From contig CALYLW010000058.1 of the NCBI GenBank assembly GCA_944989445.1, positions 1,558,001 through 1,622,000 of the forward strand: DNA of 64,000 nucleotides, in the 5' to 3' direction. Of the stretch, positions 36,501 to 45,389 are shown in pieces; the stretch's first letter is position 1; each line of letters begins with the position of its first letter. The position numbers and the translations under genes are program-made. A model generated the notes under the pieces. That model was given only the letters and a program-made list of their open reading frames with translations. It searched no databases and was not told where the DNA came from. Origin of the DNA: Ampullaceana balthica (lineage: Eukaryota; Mollusca; Gastropoda; Lymnaeidae).

Positions 36501-39500
36501 GAGGGGGGCATCCTATGCCAACATGACATTATAGGGAGGGGCATCCTATGCCAACATGACATTAGAGGGAGGGTGGCATACTATGCCAACATGACATTAG
36601 AGGGAGGGGGCATCCTATGCCAACATGACATTACAGGGAGGGGGCATCCTATGCCAACATGACATTATAGGGAGGGGCATCCTATGCCAACATGACATTT
36701 GAGGGAGGGGGCATCCTATGCCAACATGACATTAGAGGGAGGGGGCATCCTATGCCAACATGACATTAGAGGGAGGGTGGCATACTATGCCAACATGACA
36801 TTAGAGGGAGGGGGCATCCTATGCCAACATGACATTAGGGGGAGGGGGGAATCCTATGCCAACATGACATTAGAGGGAGGGGGCATCCTATGCCAACATG
36901 ACATTAGAGGGAGAGGGCATCATATGCCAACATAACATTAGAGGGAGGGGGCATCATATGCCAACATGACATTAGAGGGAGGGGGGCATCCTATGCCAAC
37001 ATGCCATTAGAGGGAGGGGGGCATCCTATGCCAACATGACATTAGAGGGAGGGGGCATCCTATGCCAACATGACATTAGAGGGAGGGGGCATCCTATGCC
37101 ACATGACATCCACGAGCAATCATTAATTGACGGTTTGAAATTTCACTTAAAATCTGACATGATCTTATTGCTTGACCCCAAGGCTAACATGATGTTATTG
37201 TTTGACCCCAAGACTAACATGATCTTACGAGCAACAAAACCCGTCCAAGGACGTTCCGCAACCGTTCGGTGGCATGTTGTAAACTCCCCTCCAACATCGG
37301 TCTCGACCGGCACACATGTGCATCACGTCAAAAAGACTATTAATACATAAAGAGCTCTAAAAACAGAGCTTTTGACTCTAAATCCCAACGCGCATAACTC
37401 ACAATAAAGTCTTGGAAGAAATACTGCACCAAAAATAACTCGTTTTGAACGTCCGCTTAAACGTGTTCAATATAATTGGCTGTAGGAGTCATGTGTGTTT
37501 GAGGGACCAATCGCTATCGATGACCGAAAAAAACATTGCCTTTTATTATATAAAAAGGATTGCTTGACCCCAAGACTAACATGATATTATTGCTTGACCC
37601 CAAGACTAACATGATCTTATTGCTTTGACCCCAAGACTAACATGATCTTATTGTTTGACCCCAAGACTAACATGATCTTATTGCTTGACCCCAAGACTAA
37701 CATGATCGTATTGCTTGACCCCAAGACTAACATGATCTTATTGCTTGACCCAAGGACTAACATGATCTTATTGTTTGACCCCAAGACTAACATGATCTTA
37801 TTGCTTGACCCCAAGACTAACATGATCTTATTGCTTGACCCCAAGACTAACATGATCTTATTGCTTGACCCCAAGACTAACATGATCTTATTGTTTGACC
37901 CCAAGACTAGCATGATCTTATTGTTTGACCCCAAGACTAACATTGATCTTATTGCTTGACCCCAAGACTAACATGATCTTATTGCTTGACCCCAAGACTA
38001 TCATGATCTTATTGTTTGACCCCAAGACTAACATGATCTTATTGTTTGACCCCAAGACTAACATGATCTTATTGTTTGACCCCAAGACTAACTTGCCTGG
38101 AGCTGACCTCCAGTGGAAGTCTTCAACAACTGATCAAGTCAATGGACATACCGTTGCCTGACCAGTGCATCCGGACTATACTTCATGACGTAGCTGAAGG
38201 CCTTTCCTACCTCCACGACCAGAATGTCCTCCACAGAAACCTGACATCAGGGGCGGTTTACTTGAAGGGTTCCATCCAGGTAACTAATTTCACCAAGAGG
38301 GACGTACGTAGCTAATCAAATATATTGACACATAGAATATTTGAGGTGATTGTCAATGACAGTGCTTAAAAGCTATTTTCATATCTATTTTTTTCTCAGA
38401 ATATTATGGGAAAAGCGATTTATTTAAAAAGTTCTTTATGAGCTTTTCAAAATTATTAATGTGTTTTTAATTATAAAAAATAGTTTAAAGGAAATATTCA
38501 TTTGACTTTTTTTTAAATTAGAAATTTAATGCATCCTCACATTGTTTGTTTCAGTGCTTCGTACTGCGGGCCGCAATCGGCGACTTCGAAGACGCCCAGA
38601 TATACGGAACTCTTCTCACGGGCTCGCCAAATAGTAACGTCAGTCGGAAACGCTTCTTTTTCCCGGACATTCGAGCTTACGCACTTGTTGGCATTGAGCT
38701 GTTAGCTCGGGTTTGTGAGGTCAAACAACAAAAGCTCGCCCACAAGCGCCCTGGACAAAAACATCTGACAGGCCAGTCTAGGAAACACAACCTTAACAAT
38801 CACGACTTTCACCCAAGCAAAGGGGGAGGCGATCCAGTGTTTAAAAAAATATCGTCTATACCAATTGAATTTCCTGACATTGTGAACAGTGAAATCTCCA
38901 AAACTCAATCACTTTTTACTCTGGGTAAAAAGTTCACATCAGATATTCAGCAAGCGTCATCAGCTGGTATCGACGAGAAGCTCAGTTTTGGCGGAGCAGA
39001 TCACAATTGTGAATCTGCCGAAATAACAATGGCAGAATATAACATTGACCAAAATTGGAAGTTGCAGATGCGAACTAGTGACGCAGTTCTGAGCTCTGAT
39101 TGGCGGGTTCATGATAAGAATAAACAACATACCAAGTGGGAGGAGTTAAACGCTCATGACAACCAATCATCTCAAAGTCCAGCTCCGGGTGTGACACTCG
39201 TGAAGGAAGCCAAACCCATTGACATGACAGCAAGTCCAGGCACCCGTGGCGTGAGGGAGGCAAGCGATGGCCTGGACATGATAGAAGAGGAAATAGAACG
39301 TACACAGAAATTGAAACACGTTCCTAGAAACGGACAGTACAAACAGGGTGGGTATGTGACGTCGCGTACAGAAGATGGCCGAGAAATCTTCATTCCCGCA
39401 GCGTACAGAGCCAAGAAGTCGAGTGCGGCGTCAAGTTCCGGATACGGTAGTGGGGGCGGAAGTACCCCAGTGCAATCAGACCACTACACGTCTGCTCACA

Positions 39501-42419
39501 CAGACACTAGAGGGGTTCACAAGACGACTTCCACAACCAACATCAACCACATCAAACCGTTTGGGGTCGAGGCTGTGCTGCCAGGTACGGCGGATGACGT
39601 CATAGAGAAATCTAAACGCGGGGAAGAGTTGCTGAACGAATTGTTAAAGGCTAAACAGGACGCAAGAGTTGAACAGTTAATAGAGAGTTACGATGAACGA
39701 GTCAGGAGCGGACAACTTGGTGGCAATATTGATCAAGAACTTTTTGGGGTTATCTTTCCTAAGAAAAAAAGAAAACACTTGGACGTTCCCGGCGAGATTA
39801 TAGATTTCCCAGGGCAGACTTCTCGAAATGAAAATCAGATAAAAGTTCAAGGCGAGAAAAGGGAAACTCTTTTTACACCAAAGCCAAGCTCATCAAAGTC
39901 TTCCGCGACACGGGGAGGGCAGATAACAATAGACCGATTGGCTAGTCCCAGGGTCACGTCTGCAGTGAACGTCCGGTCATCTTTGAGAAGATCTAAGGCA
40001 AGAGTCGCCTTAAAGAAAGGTTTGGCAAAGAAAACTCCTGCTGTCGTTTCACACGGTGAAAGTCGAGGTGTCGGGGGTAAAGAGGTTGAGTTGAAGTATG
40101 CCAAACGTCAATTAACAGAAATCGTGTCAGTCGACGAGGAAAAAGAAAACAATCATAAATCATCCAATGAAAATGATTCAAACATTCGCTTAACAGAAAC
40201 GTCTTCAAATTCCCCAATAGCACAAAACGAAACAAGTGCTAATCTCCAGGAAACAAAATCTCCAAGGGCAAAAAAGCAGTCCACAAAAACAAGGCCCGCC
40301 CCTCAACCCCCCATCGGCGCATCAAAGGTGCTCAAATACGAGCAGGCGGGGAGTTTGGGGAAATTTTCAAGTTTTAGTAGCTACGACACTGATGGCTCAC
40401 AGAGGCGGGGTGACGAGTCATCAACAACGGCCGACCCGGCATCCACGGAGACCGAATCGACCCATCGTAGCAGCTCTCACCTGCAAGATCATACATGCGT
40501 GTACACGCGAGAGCAAACAAGCGCGGAGAAGATCGAGTCCGACATGAACGACATCATCCACGGCAACGTCTCCACGGACAAAACATGTCTGCCGTCGGGA
40601 GTCAAACTTATCGACAGCGGCTTTGACAGTGCGTCCGTCTCAAGTGAAGAGTCTTGTCTGTGCGCAGCGGCGGCTCTGCAGGTGGTGGAAGACGGATCAC
40701 AGTCCGCACCTTCCGAAATCTTCTCCCAAGGAACATGCAGCTGCGCATGCTCCAACTGCCTCGGCAGCTCACAGGGCTACAAGAACGGATCCAGCTGGAC
40801 CGGAAGTCAGGACTCTGAAACGTGGAGCAACAGCAATTCGTTTTCGTCATACGACGCCAACATGTACAGGAGGAAGCTGCCCAGAAAAAGGCGGGAGTCA
40901 CCAGGGTGTGTGCTGGCACCAGATGAACAATATCCGTCGCCGTCTCGTGTGGTGAACGGCGGGGCGAGTGTACCCCAGCAAGACCACGCCCACTCGGCCC
41001 GTACAAACCACAGGCGCCTGTCCCACTCTAAGGGACACAGTCACAGCAGCTCGAGCGAGACGAGTAGCGCAGCCTCGAGAAGGTATAGAGAACTCATCAA
41101 GAAGGGCGTGCCACTCAAGGTGTCGGTTATTCCCGGGGACCACCCTGCGGAACAAGCTACCGTCGAGCATTTCAATGTCGGCGAACCAACTCCTCAGGGC
41201 GGAGAGGACAGCCGAGTACCGTCAAATATCACCGTGGGCAGTGATGTGGAACGGCAGAAGCTGTTGGACAAAACCACCGCGAGGCACTACAAACCAAACT
41301 TAAGTTTTGTTACGCGAAGTGATACACATGATTTCGAGGAGTACCGCCAGCTCTCGCCCATTCCCTCGTTGGAAGATATTATTAAAGAAATACCGGACGA
41401 GACGGGGAAGTTTTCAGACGAGTCTCGTGCATTCTTGAACCGCCCTGATTCCGAGCTGTCCCTGAAGGCCCTCCAGGCCGTGTTGTCTCGACAAGACTCG
41501 ACCGCAGACGGGAGACAGCACACCGAGCTCATGATAGACCGCATTTTCACCCACCAGGGCCCGCCAGACAATATGGTCTCCAACTTTGGCCTGAGGGGAT
41601 CCCTGGACCTGGACGATAGTGCCATACGAGAAGTGGCGAATCTGCCCAGCCATGAGGTGGACGATACTCTCCCAGCAGACATCACCGGGCTGCTGACCGG
41701 TATGGATGGCCGACATATTCGATACTGCCACAGTATCAGTACTCACGTCAACTTGGTCAGAATGAGTGACTTGCTTCCTGCCAACTCTCTGACATTCGAT
41801 AAATTACACGCAAGATTGGAAAATACTGGAACCATTGGATTAGTGGGAAACGAGGTAAGTATCCACAAACTGTTTGTAAATTATATCTTCATTTTTTTTA
41901 AACTGGGATAAGTTTTAAGTAAGTAAACCAAACTATGGTAAATATGGGAAACCTGAAAAAATACGAATAACAAAATATTTTAAAACCAAATAAAAATAAA
42001 GAACCTGAATTTCCATGTTACCCACACATCTAGATATTTTTATTTTCATTTTCACATTGTCTTTACTGTTTTTTGATGGCAGAAGAACAATTCTTGTCAT
42101 GTTTTGTGCAATTATTATTAGAAGTTCGGCTGTAAAATGTACACAATTTGTTGGAACATTGAACAAGTAGATCTACAGGTAATGCAAAGAACTCCCCCCA
42201 TACGCATACATAGTTTAAAAAATAACAACTGTAGACCTCTAAACTTTTGAAAGCTGCAGTGTTTATGTCATTTCTTACTTGTGACATTTCATTGATGTGC
42301 TATTGTTTTATCTCCAGATTCTTGATCTCATGCGTGTGTGCTGGCTGAGCGAGACTCCGCCCACAACAGCGGCCATCTTAGGTCAGCTGACCGACCCGGT
42401 CATGGAAACTGAACTCTAG
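27306..42419 (+). CDS. Seven-TM receptor-pseudokinase fusion, 9 coding exons
   Basis: Predicted exons: 27306-27573, 27939-28050, 30575-30707, 31044-31205, 32010-32285, 35051-35292, 38087-38279, 38555-41854, 42318-42419. Every intron is GT-AG, phases are 1,2,0,0,0,2,0,0, and the sum is 4788 nt (1595 residues). Residues 22-290 hold seven hydrophobic segments, with Cys86 just before TM3 and Cys166 before TM5, the positions of the usual GPCR disulphide. From 318 a kinase fold follows: candidate beta-3 Lys341, alpha-C Glu354, hinge LELTSSGSL (402-410), catalytic loop HRN (447-449), DFE (472-474), alpha-F-like PDIRAYALVGIELL (499-512). About 1,050 disordered residues intervene before ILDLMRVCW (1563-1571), resembling alpha-H/I. 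HRD and DFG are lost, so it is inferred to be catalytically dead. Its ligand and role are unknown. Confidence 0.82.
27678..27785. repeat. Short tandem repeat in intron 1
   Basis: About three copies of a 35-37-bp unit with AACTGTCATGT(G/T)ACAGCCAC and TAACAATCA. Confidence 0.75.
27939..28050 (+). CDS. Exon 2: TM3
   Basis: Acceptor GTGAACAG^GA and donor TTCAG^GTAACT. Encodes FFTLYGVFDAVSSLTLMG and the rest of TM3, residues 91-115, then ICL2 (QNPSKMSHLSTF). The DRY motif of class A GPCRs is absent. Confidence 0.8.
28163..30032. mobile_element. 1.87-kb DNA transposon in intron 2
   Basis: Ends GGGGCCGTCCATAAATGACG and CGTCATTTATGGACGGCCCC are perfect inverted repeats, each followed inward by TCACGC and G-rich GTGACG blocks. 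Flanks are CAAA and AAAC, leaving at most a 3-bp AAA duplication. No transposase is visible. A diverged relative lies at about 54028-54441. Superfamily unassigned. Confidence 0.85.
28896..29081. mobile_element. hAT-like MITE nested in the 1.87-kb transposon
   Basis: Ends CAGTGCTTCTCAAA and TTTGAGAAGCACTG are perfect inverted repeats; the interior repeats CCGGTCCGY. Flanks TTCTAAAT and CTCTAGAT match at 6 of 8, a decayed target duplication. A truncated relative begins near 28353 (CAGTGCTTCTCATTGTGCCG). Confidence 0.87.
30575..30707 (+). CDS. Exon 3: TM4 and second extracellular loop
   Basis: Acceptor CAACCAG^A completes Arg127; donor GACAG^GTAAGG. TM4 at about 129-151 (WGVYLAIVLPQKCIMVIL), then a loop with PYPLVCFPIRQ; Cys166 is the candidate partner of Cys86. 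A 2.5-kb intron carrying a DNA transposon precedes it. Confidence 0.8.
31044..31205 (+). CDS. Exon 4: TM5 and third intracellular loop
   Basis: Acceptor CTATACAG^GAA and donor AGAAG^GTAGGA, both phase 0. TM5 at about 178-205 (AILVFMLWGILGSAFILGIV), followed by a hydrophilic loop ending WQTQK. Confidence 0.78.
31319..31977. repeat. 35-bp minisatellite in intron 4, about 19 copies
   Basis: Unit CAAACATAAACATAACACAG plus TTGTACAGATTCAAT. It ends only about 30 bp before the exon 5 acceptor, so copy-number change could alter the branch-point region. Confidence 0.93.
32010..32285 (+). CDS. Exon 5: TM6, TM7, juxtamembrane segment
   Basis: Acceptor TCCATCCAG^ATG and donor AGAG^GTAAAA. TM6 at 235-256 (TLAITLMLTLTIVVYS), TM7 at 266-290 (WVGLFFLVVIVLVHVIMSMV), then SELCCEK; the Cys294-Cys295 pair is a plausible palmitoylation site as in GPCR helix 8. 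NPxxY is absent. A basic linker leads to the kinase fold. Confidence 0.82.
32502..34570. mobile_element. 2.07-kb inverted LTR-like element, 5-bp TSD
   Basis: Left arm 32502-33416 is the near-perfect reverse complement of right arm 33667-34570, around a 250-bp spacer. Termini are TGTGACGAAATTT and AAATTTCGTCACA (TG...CA), flanked by GGGGT at 32497-32501 and 34571-34575. Arms carry a TATA-like GGGTATAAAGGG at 32699 and a tandem CACCCGCCAGTACCGGGAG pair; AATAAA lies in the spacer at 33507. This resembles two LTRs facing each other with no coding interior. It sits in intron 5 of the receptor gene. Confidence 0.82.
34561..34665. repeat. 26-bp tandem repeat, about four copies
   Basis: ACAGGGGGGTTACATTGTTG plus TTTCT repeated; it begins at the right target site of the inverted LTR-like element, so the element landed at the edge of, or inside, this array. 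Confidence 0.8.
34714..34955. repeat. 43-bp minisatellite, about five copies
   Basis: Unit TTTTGATCTCTGTTATTAAC plus AACATGTAGTGGGTGCAAAGTTG; near-identical copies in intron 5. Confidence 0.9.
35051..35292 (+). CDS. Exon 6: pseudokinase N-lobe
   Basis: Acceptor GTCGTTCAG^GG and donor CTCCAG^GTACTG, ending in phase 2. Encodes LLKVYGPEHIKAWAQEIVVL with candidate beta-3 Lys341 and alpha-C Glu354, then SHSASVLHCLWTS, the beta-4-like strand. No clear glycine-rich loop; GKLRLKASWAAGKG occupies its place. Confidence 0.8.
35371..36243 (+). mobile_element. Internally deleted Tigger/pogo element in intron 6
   Basis: Ends CAGTGGGACCTCTCATAACG and AAGAGGTTCCACTG (approximate inverted repeats) flanked by TA on each side (35369-35370, 36244-36245). 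Subterminal ATAACGAGCAA / TTAACGAGTAA repeats. The interior begins a Tigger/jerky-like transposase N-terminus (MSSKKKTTQEDSRHKREKIT from 35669) but most of the ORF is deleted. Same family as the nested copy at 10592-11474. Confidence 0.88.
36388..37106. repeat. 34-bp minisatellite in intron 6, about 21 copies
   Basis: Unit GACATTAGAGGGAGGGGGCA plus TCCTATGCCAACAT, with purine-rich GAGGGAGGGGG blocks. Copies vary by G-run length and an ACAGGGAGG subtype. Confidence 0.93.
37157..37230. repeat. 30-bp splice-acceptor minisatellite, left fragment
   Basis: Two to three copies of the unit described at 37559-38086, separated from the main array by an inserted dispersed element (37231-37558). Confidence 0.85.
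37231..37558. mobile_element. Dispersed element inserted in the 30-bp array
   Basis: Interrupts a repeat unit between GATCTTA and TTGCTTGACC. Contains AGAGCTTTTGACTCTAAATCCC, related to the AAGTTTTTGACTATAAATCCC start of the 553-bp unit at 20598. No ORF. Confidence 0.7.
37559..38086 (+). repeat. 30-bp minisatellite of splice-acceptor units
   Basis: About 18 units of ACTAACATGATCTTATTG plus (C/T)TTGACCCCAAG. Each unit contains a CTAAC branch-point-like motif, a pyrimidine-rich stretch and an AAG acceptor about 25 nt downstream. The final unit's AAG (38084-38086) is the predicted acceptor of exon 7, and exon 7 itself starts ACTAAC. Using an earlier acceptor would normally read Arg-Leu-Thr-stop. 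Confidence 0.85.
38087..38279 (+). CDS. Exon 7: hinge, alpha-E, catalytic loop (HRN)
   Basis: The acceptor ACCCCAAG^ACTAAC lies in the last unit of a 30-bp minisatellite; it completes Arg398 and gives LTCLELTSSGSLQQLI, a clear beta-5/hinge. Then ILHDVAEGLSYLHDQNVLHR and NLTSGAVYL, the catalytic loop with Asn for Asp. An alternative acceptor 27 nt downstream (GACCTCCAG^TGG) keeps frame but deletes the beta-5 strand. Donor ATCCAG^GTAACT, phase 0. Confidence 0.8.
38555..41854 (+). CDS. Exon 8: giant exon, DFE, alpha-F and disordered tail
   Basis: Acceptor TTGTTTCAG^TGC and donor AACGAG^GTAAGT; 1100 codons without a stop. It begins CFVLRAAIGDFEDAQ (DFE at 472-474) and reaches alpha-F-like PDIRAYALVGIELLARV by 515. 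The rest is Ser/Thr-, Lys- and Glu-rich with no recognised domain. Visible motifs: PKKKRK (864-869, basic nuclear-signal type), RPAPQPP from 1042 (SH3 class I type), CSCACSNC (1190-1197), and a helical stretch KRGEELLNELLKAKQDARVE. GC content is visibly higher than in the introns. Confidence 0.85.
42318..42419 (+). CDS. Exon 9: kinase alpha-H/I end and stop
   Basis: Acceptor TTATCTCCAG^ATT. Encodes ILDLMRVCWLSETPPTTAAI and LGQLTDPVMETEL then TAG. The LM..CW......I...L spacing is the signature of the end of a kinase C-lobe, although the usual Arg before the second half (RP) is replaced by TT. Confidence 0.8.
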   Translation: MLDLMRVCWLSETPPTTAAILGQLTDPVMETEL

Positions 42420-42752
42420 TTGAACAATTCTGTTTATGTTAACTCAAACATGTTTACTTGACGAAACTATTTATAGAAATTAAAAATGTTAAATTTAACG
42501 CTTGTATTTATAATCTTACAAACATTTAATAGCATGCCAAAATTTAAAGAGCTTGTTGAAACATTCCTTTGTACAGTAATCATTACCTGCCTTGCCATAC
42601 TGCCACCTGTCGGCAGTTAAATGGAAGTACAGTATGTTGATTTTAAGTTATACTACTCAAAATTGTTTTGTCTTTTAAAATCATCTGATCCAAAAATGAT
42701 TTTTTTTTCAAAATTATTCAATCTCAATTTTGTCTTTCACATTAGGTGAATC
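42420..42752 (+). other. Proximal 3' UTR candidate
   Basis: Follows the TAG at 42417-42419. A variant polyadenylation signal ATTAAA lies at 42479-42484; a canonical AATAAA occurs at 43255-43260, beyond a MITE. Which is used cannot be told from sequence. Confidence 0.45.
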
Positions 42753-42954
42753 CAGAAGCGTCACTAGACTTGGTGTCACCCAATGCTGTAACTGATGGTG
42801 TCAACCCCTCACAACTTACCCCATAGATCTCCTCCGAATCTCCAATACCAAATAACGCGAACATACAGAATTTTACACTTTCGTGTCACCCCTTCCGATG
42901 GTGTCCCCCGGTTGGGTCCGCACCACCAATGCCCCCTCCCCAGTGAAACCTCTG
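42753..42954. mobile_element. hAT-like MITE with perfect 8-bp TSD
   Basis: Ends CAGAAGCGTCACTAG and CAGTGAAACCTCTG, flanked by GGTGAATC on both sides (42745-42752, 42955-42962). The interior (AACATACAGAATTTTACAC, CACCCCTTCCGATGGTGTC) matches the copy at 62160-62357. If the AATAAA at 43255 is used, this MITE is part of the receptor gene's 3' UTR. Confidence 0.9.
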
Positions 42955-43265
42955 GGTGAATCCAATGTAAAGTTTAACAAAGTTGGGTACAGTTAAATCG
43001 AAGAGAAATAATTTTTACAAAATTAATAATCGAATTATAGCTTTTCAAAAGTTAAATCCCTCATTGCTGCCCTTTTACTGAAAACTGCCCCCCCCCCACA
43101 CACCTCTGTGCCTTTCGTACACTACACGTGTAGTTGTTGGTTTTTTACAGGTTGTAGCCTATAAGTGCTGCTGATACAGCACGTGTATTTCATGATATTA
43201 ATTTAACCCTTTGCTACTGGTTTATGAGTTAGTGCTATTCTTTGTTCCATTGTTAATAAAATGTT

Positions 43266-43380
43266 GAACAACCTTGTCGTTTAACAACATTGTCGTTTAA
43301 CAACCTTGTCGTTTAACAACCTTGTCGTATAACAACCTTGTCGTTTAACAACCTTGTCGTTTAACAACCTTGTTGTTTAA
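43266..43380. repeat. 16-bp minisatellite
   Basis: AACAACCTTGTCGTTT repeated about seven times. Confidence 0.9.
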
Positions 43381-43539
43381 GGGATATTGGAATAGTGTTA
43401 AATCAAGGAAATTTTGAATTATTCTCTAAAATAAATACAGCAGTGCTCTATTTTAAAGGTATGTAATTACTTGTTATACACGAATAAAGACATAAAACTT
43501 ACAGAAATTAATAGAAGCATTCCCAAAATAATGTCTAAT

Positions 43540-44025
43540 AAAATAAAAAACGTAAAAAAAAACAAGTTTTTTTTACTATAAATTCTTTATATACTAGACA
43601 AAACTAAAAGAATGTTCATTATAATACTCAGCGCAAGACAATCCAAAAATACAAAATTTTAGTTGTGTCTCGTAAAGCAAGTTTAATATAATGCGCACCG
43701 ATCGGCAATATTTTTCAAAAAAGTATCGTCAATATAATACGCACCTTACCGCGCGAAAGGAAAGGTTGTTCAATATAATACGCACCACGACACTCAAGAA
43801 CAAAAATTAACATGTTACATAGAGATAAATAAAGATAATCTAAAAACAATTTAATTACAATACATTCGATTGATCTTAAATTTTGATACATCATTTTTAT
43901 CATCGCCACGAATCTGCCTGCAAAATTTCAGCTCGCCAGCATACGGGGAAGTGGGTTAAAAATCGATCCAAAGTTTTTTTGGCAAGCAAGGCCTCAGACA
44001 CCACAAGTTAATATAACGGATTTAA
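43540..44025. mobile_element. Dispersed element related to the 553-bp unit
   Basis: Starts AACAAGTTTTTTTTACTATA/AATTCTTTATATACT, contains TACATTCGATTGATCTTAAATT, AATTTCAGCTCGCCAGC and GGGGAAGTGGGT, and ends AAGTTAATATAACGGATTT. The same landmarks in the same order define the units at 20598-21700. Non-coding. Confidence 0.75.
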
Positions 44026-44154
44026 TAATAAAAATCAACACTTATATAAACAAAAAAGCTAACAAAATTCTGAATTCCGGGAATACTTGAGATATTTAAT
44101 GCATACTTGAATCTTATTATTATTTCATCTAGCAATTTCAGTTCTCTATCTAGT

Positions 44155-44480
44155 CCTAGGGCCGTAACTAGCACTAGGCCGTAACTAGCATTAGGGTCGT
44201 AACTACCACTAGGGCCGTAACTAGCAATAGGGCCGTAACTAGCACTAGGGCCGTAACTAGCACTAGGCTGTAACTAGCCCTAGGGCAGTAACTAGCACTA
44301 GGCCGTAACTAGCCCTAGGCCGTAACTAGCCCTAGGCTGTATCTAGCACTAGGGTCGTAAATAGCACTAGTAACTAGCACTAGGGCCGTAACTAGCACCA
44401 GGGCTGTAAGTAGCTCTAAGGTTCCTATCTAGCACCAAGGGTCACATATAGCACTAAGGGTCGTATATAGCACTAAGTTG
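44155..44480. repeat. 18-bp degenerate minisatellite
   Basis: About 17 copies of GGGCCGTAACTAGCACTA with frequent variants (AGGCTGTA, GGGTCGTA), decaying at the right edge. Confidence 0.9.
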
Positions 44481-45389
44481 ATGCCACAAATAGGTAGTCA
44501 CGCATGAATGCGATCATGTCTGTTAGATTGGTTCCCACACTGTTTTACGGAACACAAAAGTAATTAGACAAATTTATTTTGTGTGTGTGACGTCAGTTCA
44601 GAGCCAGAGCCAGACGTTGGTTAAGTACCGTGTTTGCCAAGCGACTTGTATTTTTTTCACAGGACTATAAAGATATGTTGATAAGGCCGGGTCAGTGGGC
44701 TAAAAGAAAACAAAACTGCACTTACCTGTAACACTATTCTAACATAAGTCTTTTAATAATAAACGTATATATCTTTGCTGAAGTTGTTTAACTACACATA
44801 ACAAATGACAAAACAGATTTCTAGAATGAGGCCAATGTAATAAATCTCTGATGCATTATTTAAAACTAGTTTCTAACACGATATTCTTAAACTGTCTCCC
44901 ATATAAACGGTATAGCATATTTTAGCTTGTATAAACATTTATAAAGTATACATCTCTCTGTATCATGTAAAAATATCACATTTGTTATAAGTTGTATATA
45001 ATTTTTAAAAAATGTCACTGGCTGAGTGTTAATAAAATGAAAAATTTCAAGAAAGAAGGCGGGGTGGGAAATGAAGAGAGAATGAGAAATGACAAAAAGA
45101 GAATGAGAGAAAATAGTAGATAAGCATATAATATATAGTTTAAATAATAATTTCATATTTTACAATGTGTTGCTGTAAGTGTTCCACCCACTGTTACTTT
45201 CTTGTACGTGTAATTGTGATTTCAATGTGGAAATAATGAAATACATTATATATTATTATATTATAATCTTGTCCCATGAGTCTTGTTTGTGTTGGTTTAC
45301 GACGTCATCAGTAGTATGAGGGATGAAACATCTGGTAACCAATGAAATCTTAATAAACAATGGCATTTGAATTATCATATTTAATTAAT
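44481..45389. other. Intergenic, no gene seen
   Basis: AT-rich; the minus-strand frame at 44887-45156 has no recognisable domain. Confidence 0.4.

Noticed and set aside
39075..41746. Long minus-strand and alternate-frame ORFs across exon 8
   Set aside because: Shadows of the 1100-codon plus-strand exon, none with a recognisable domain.
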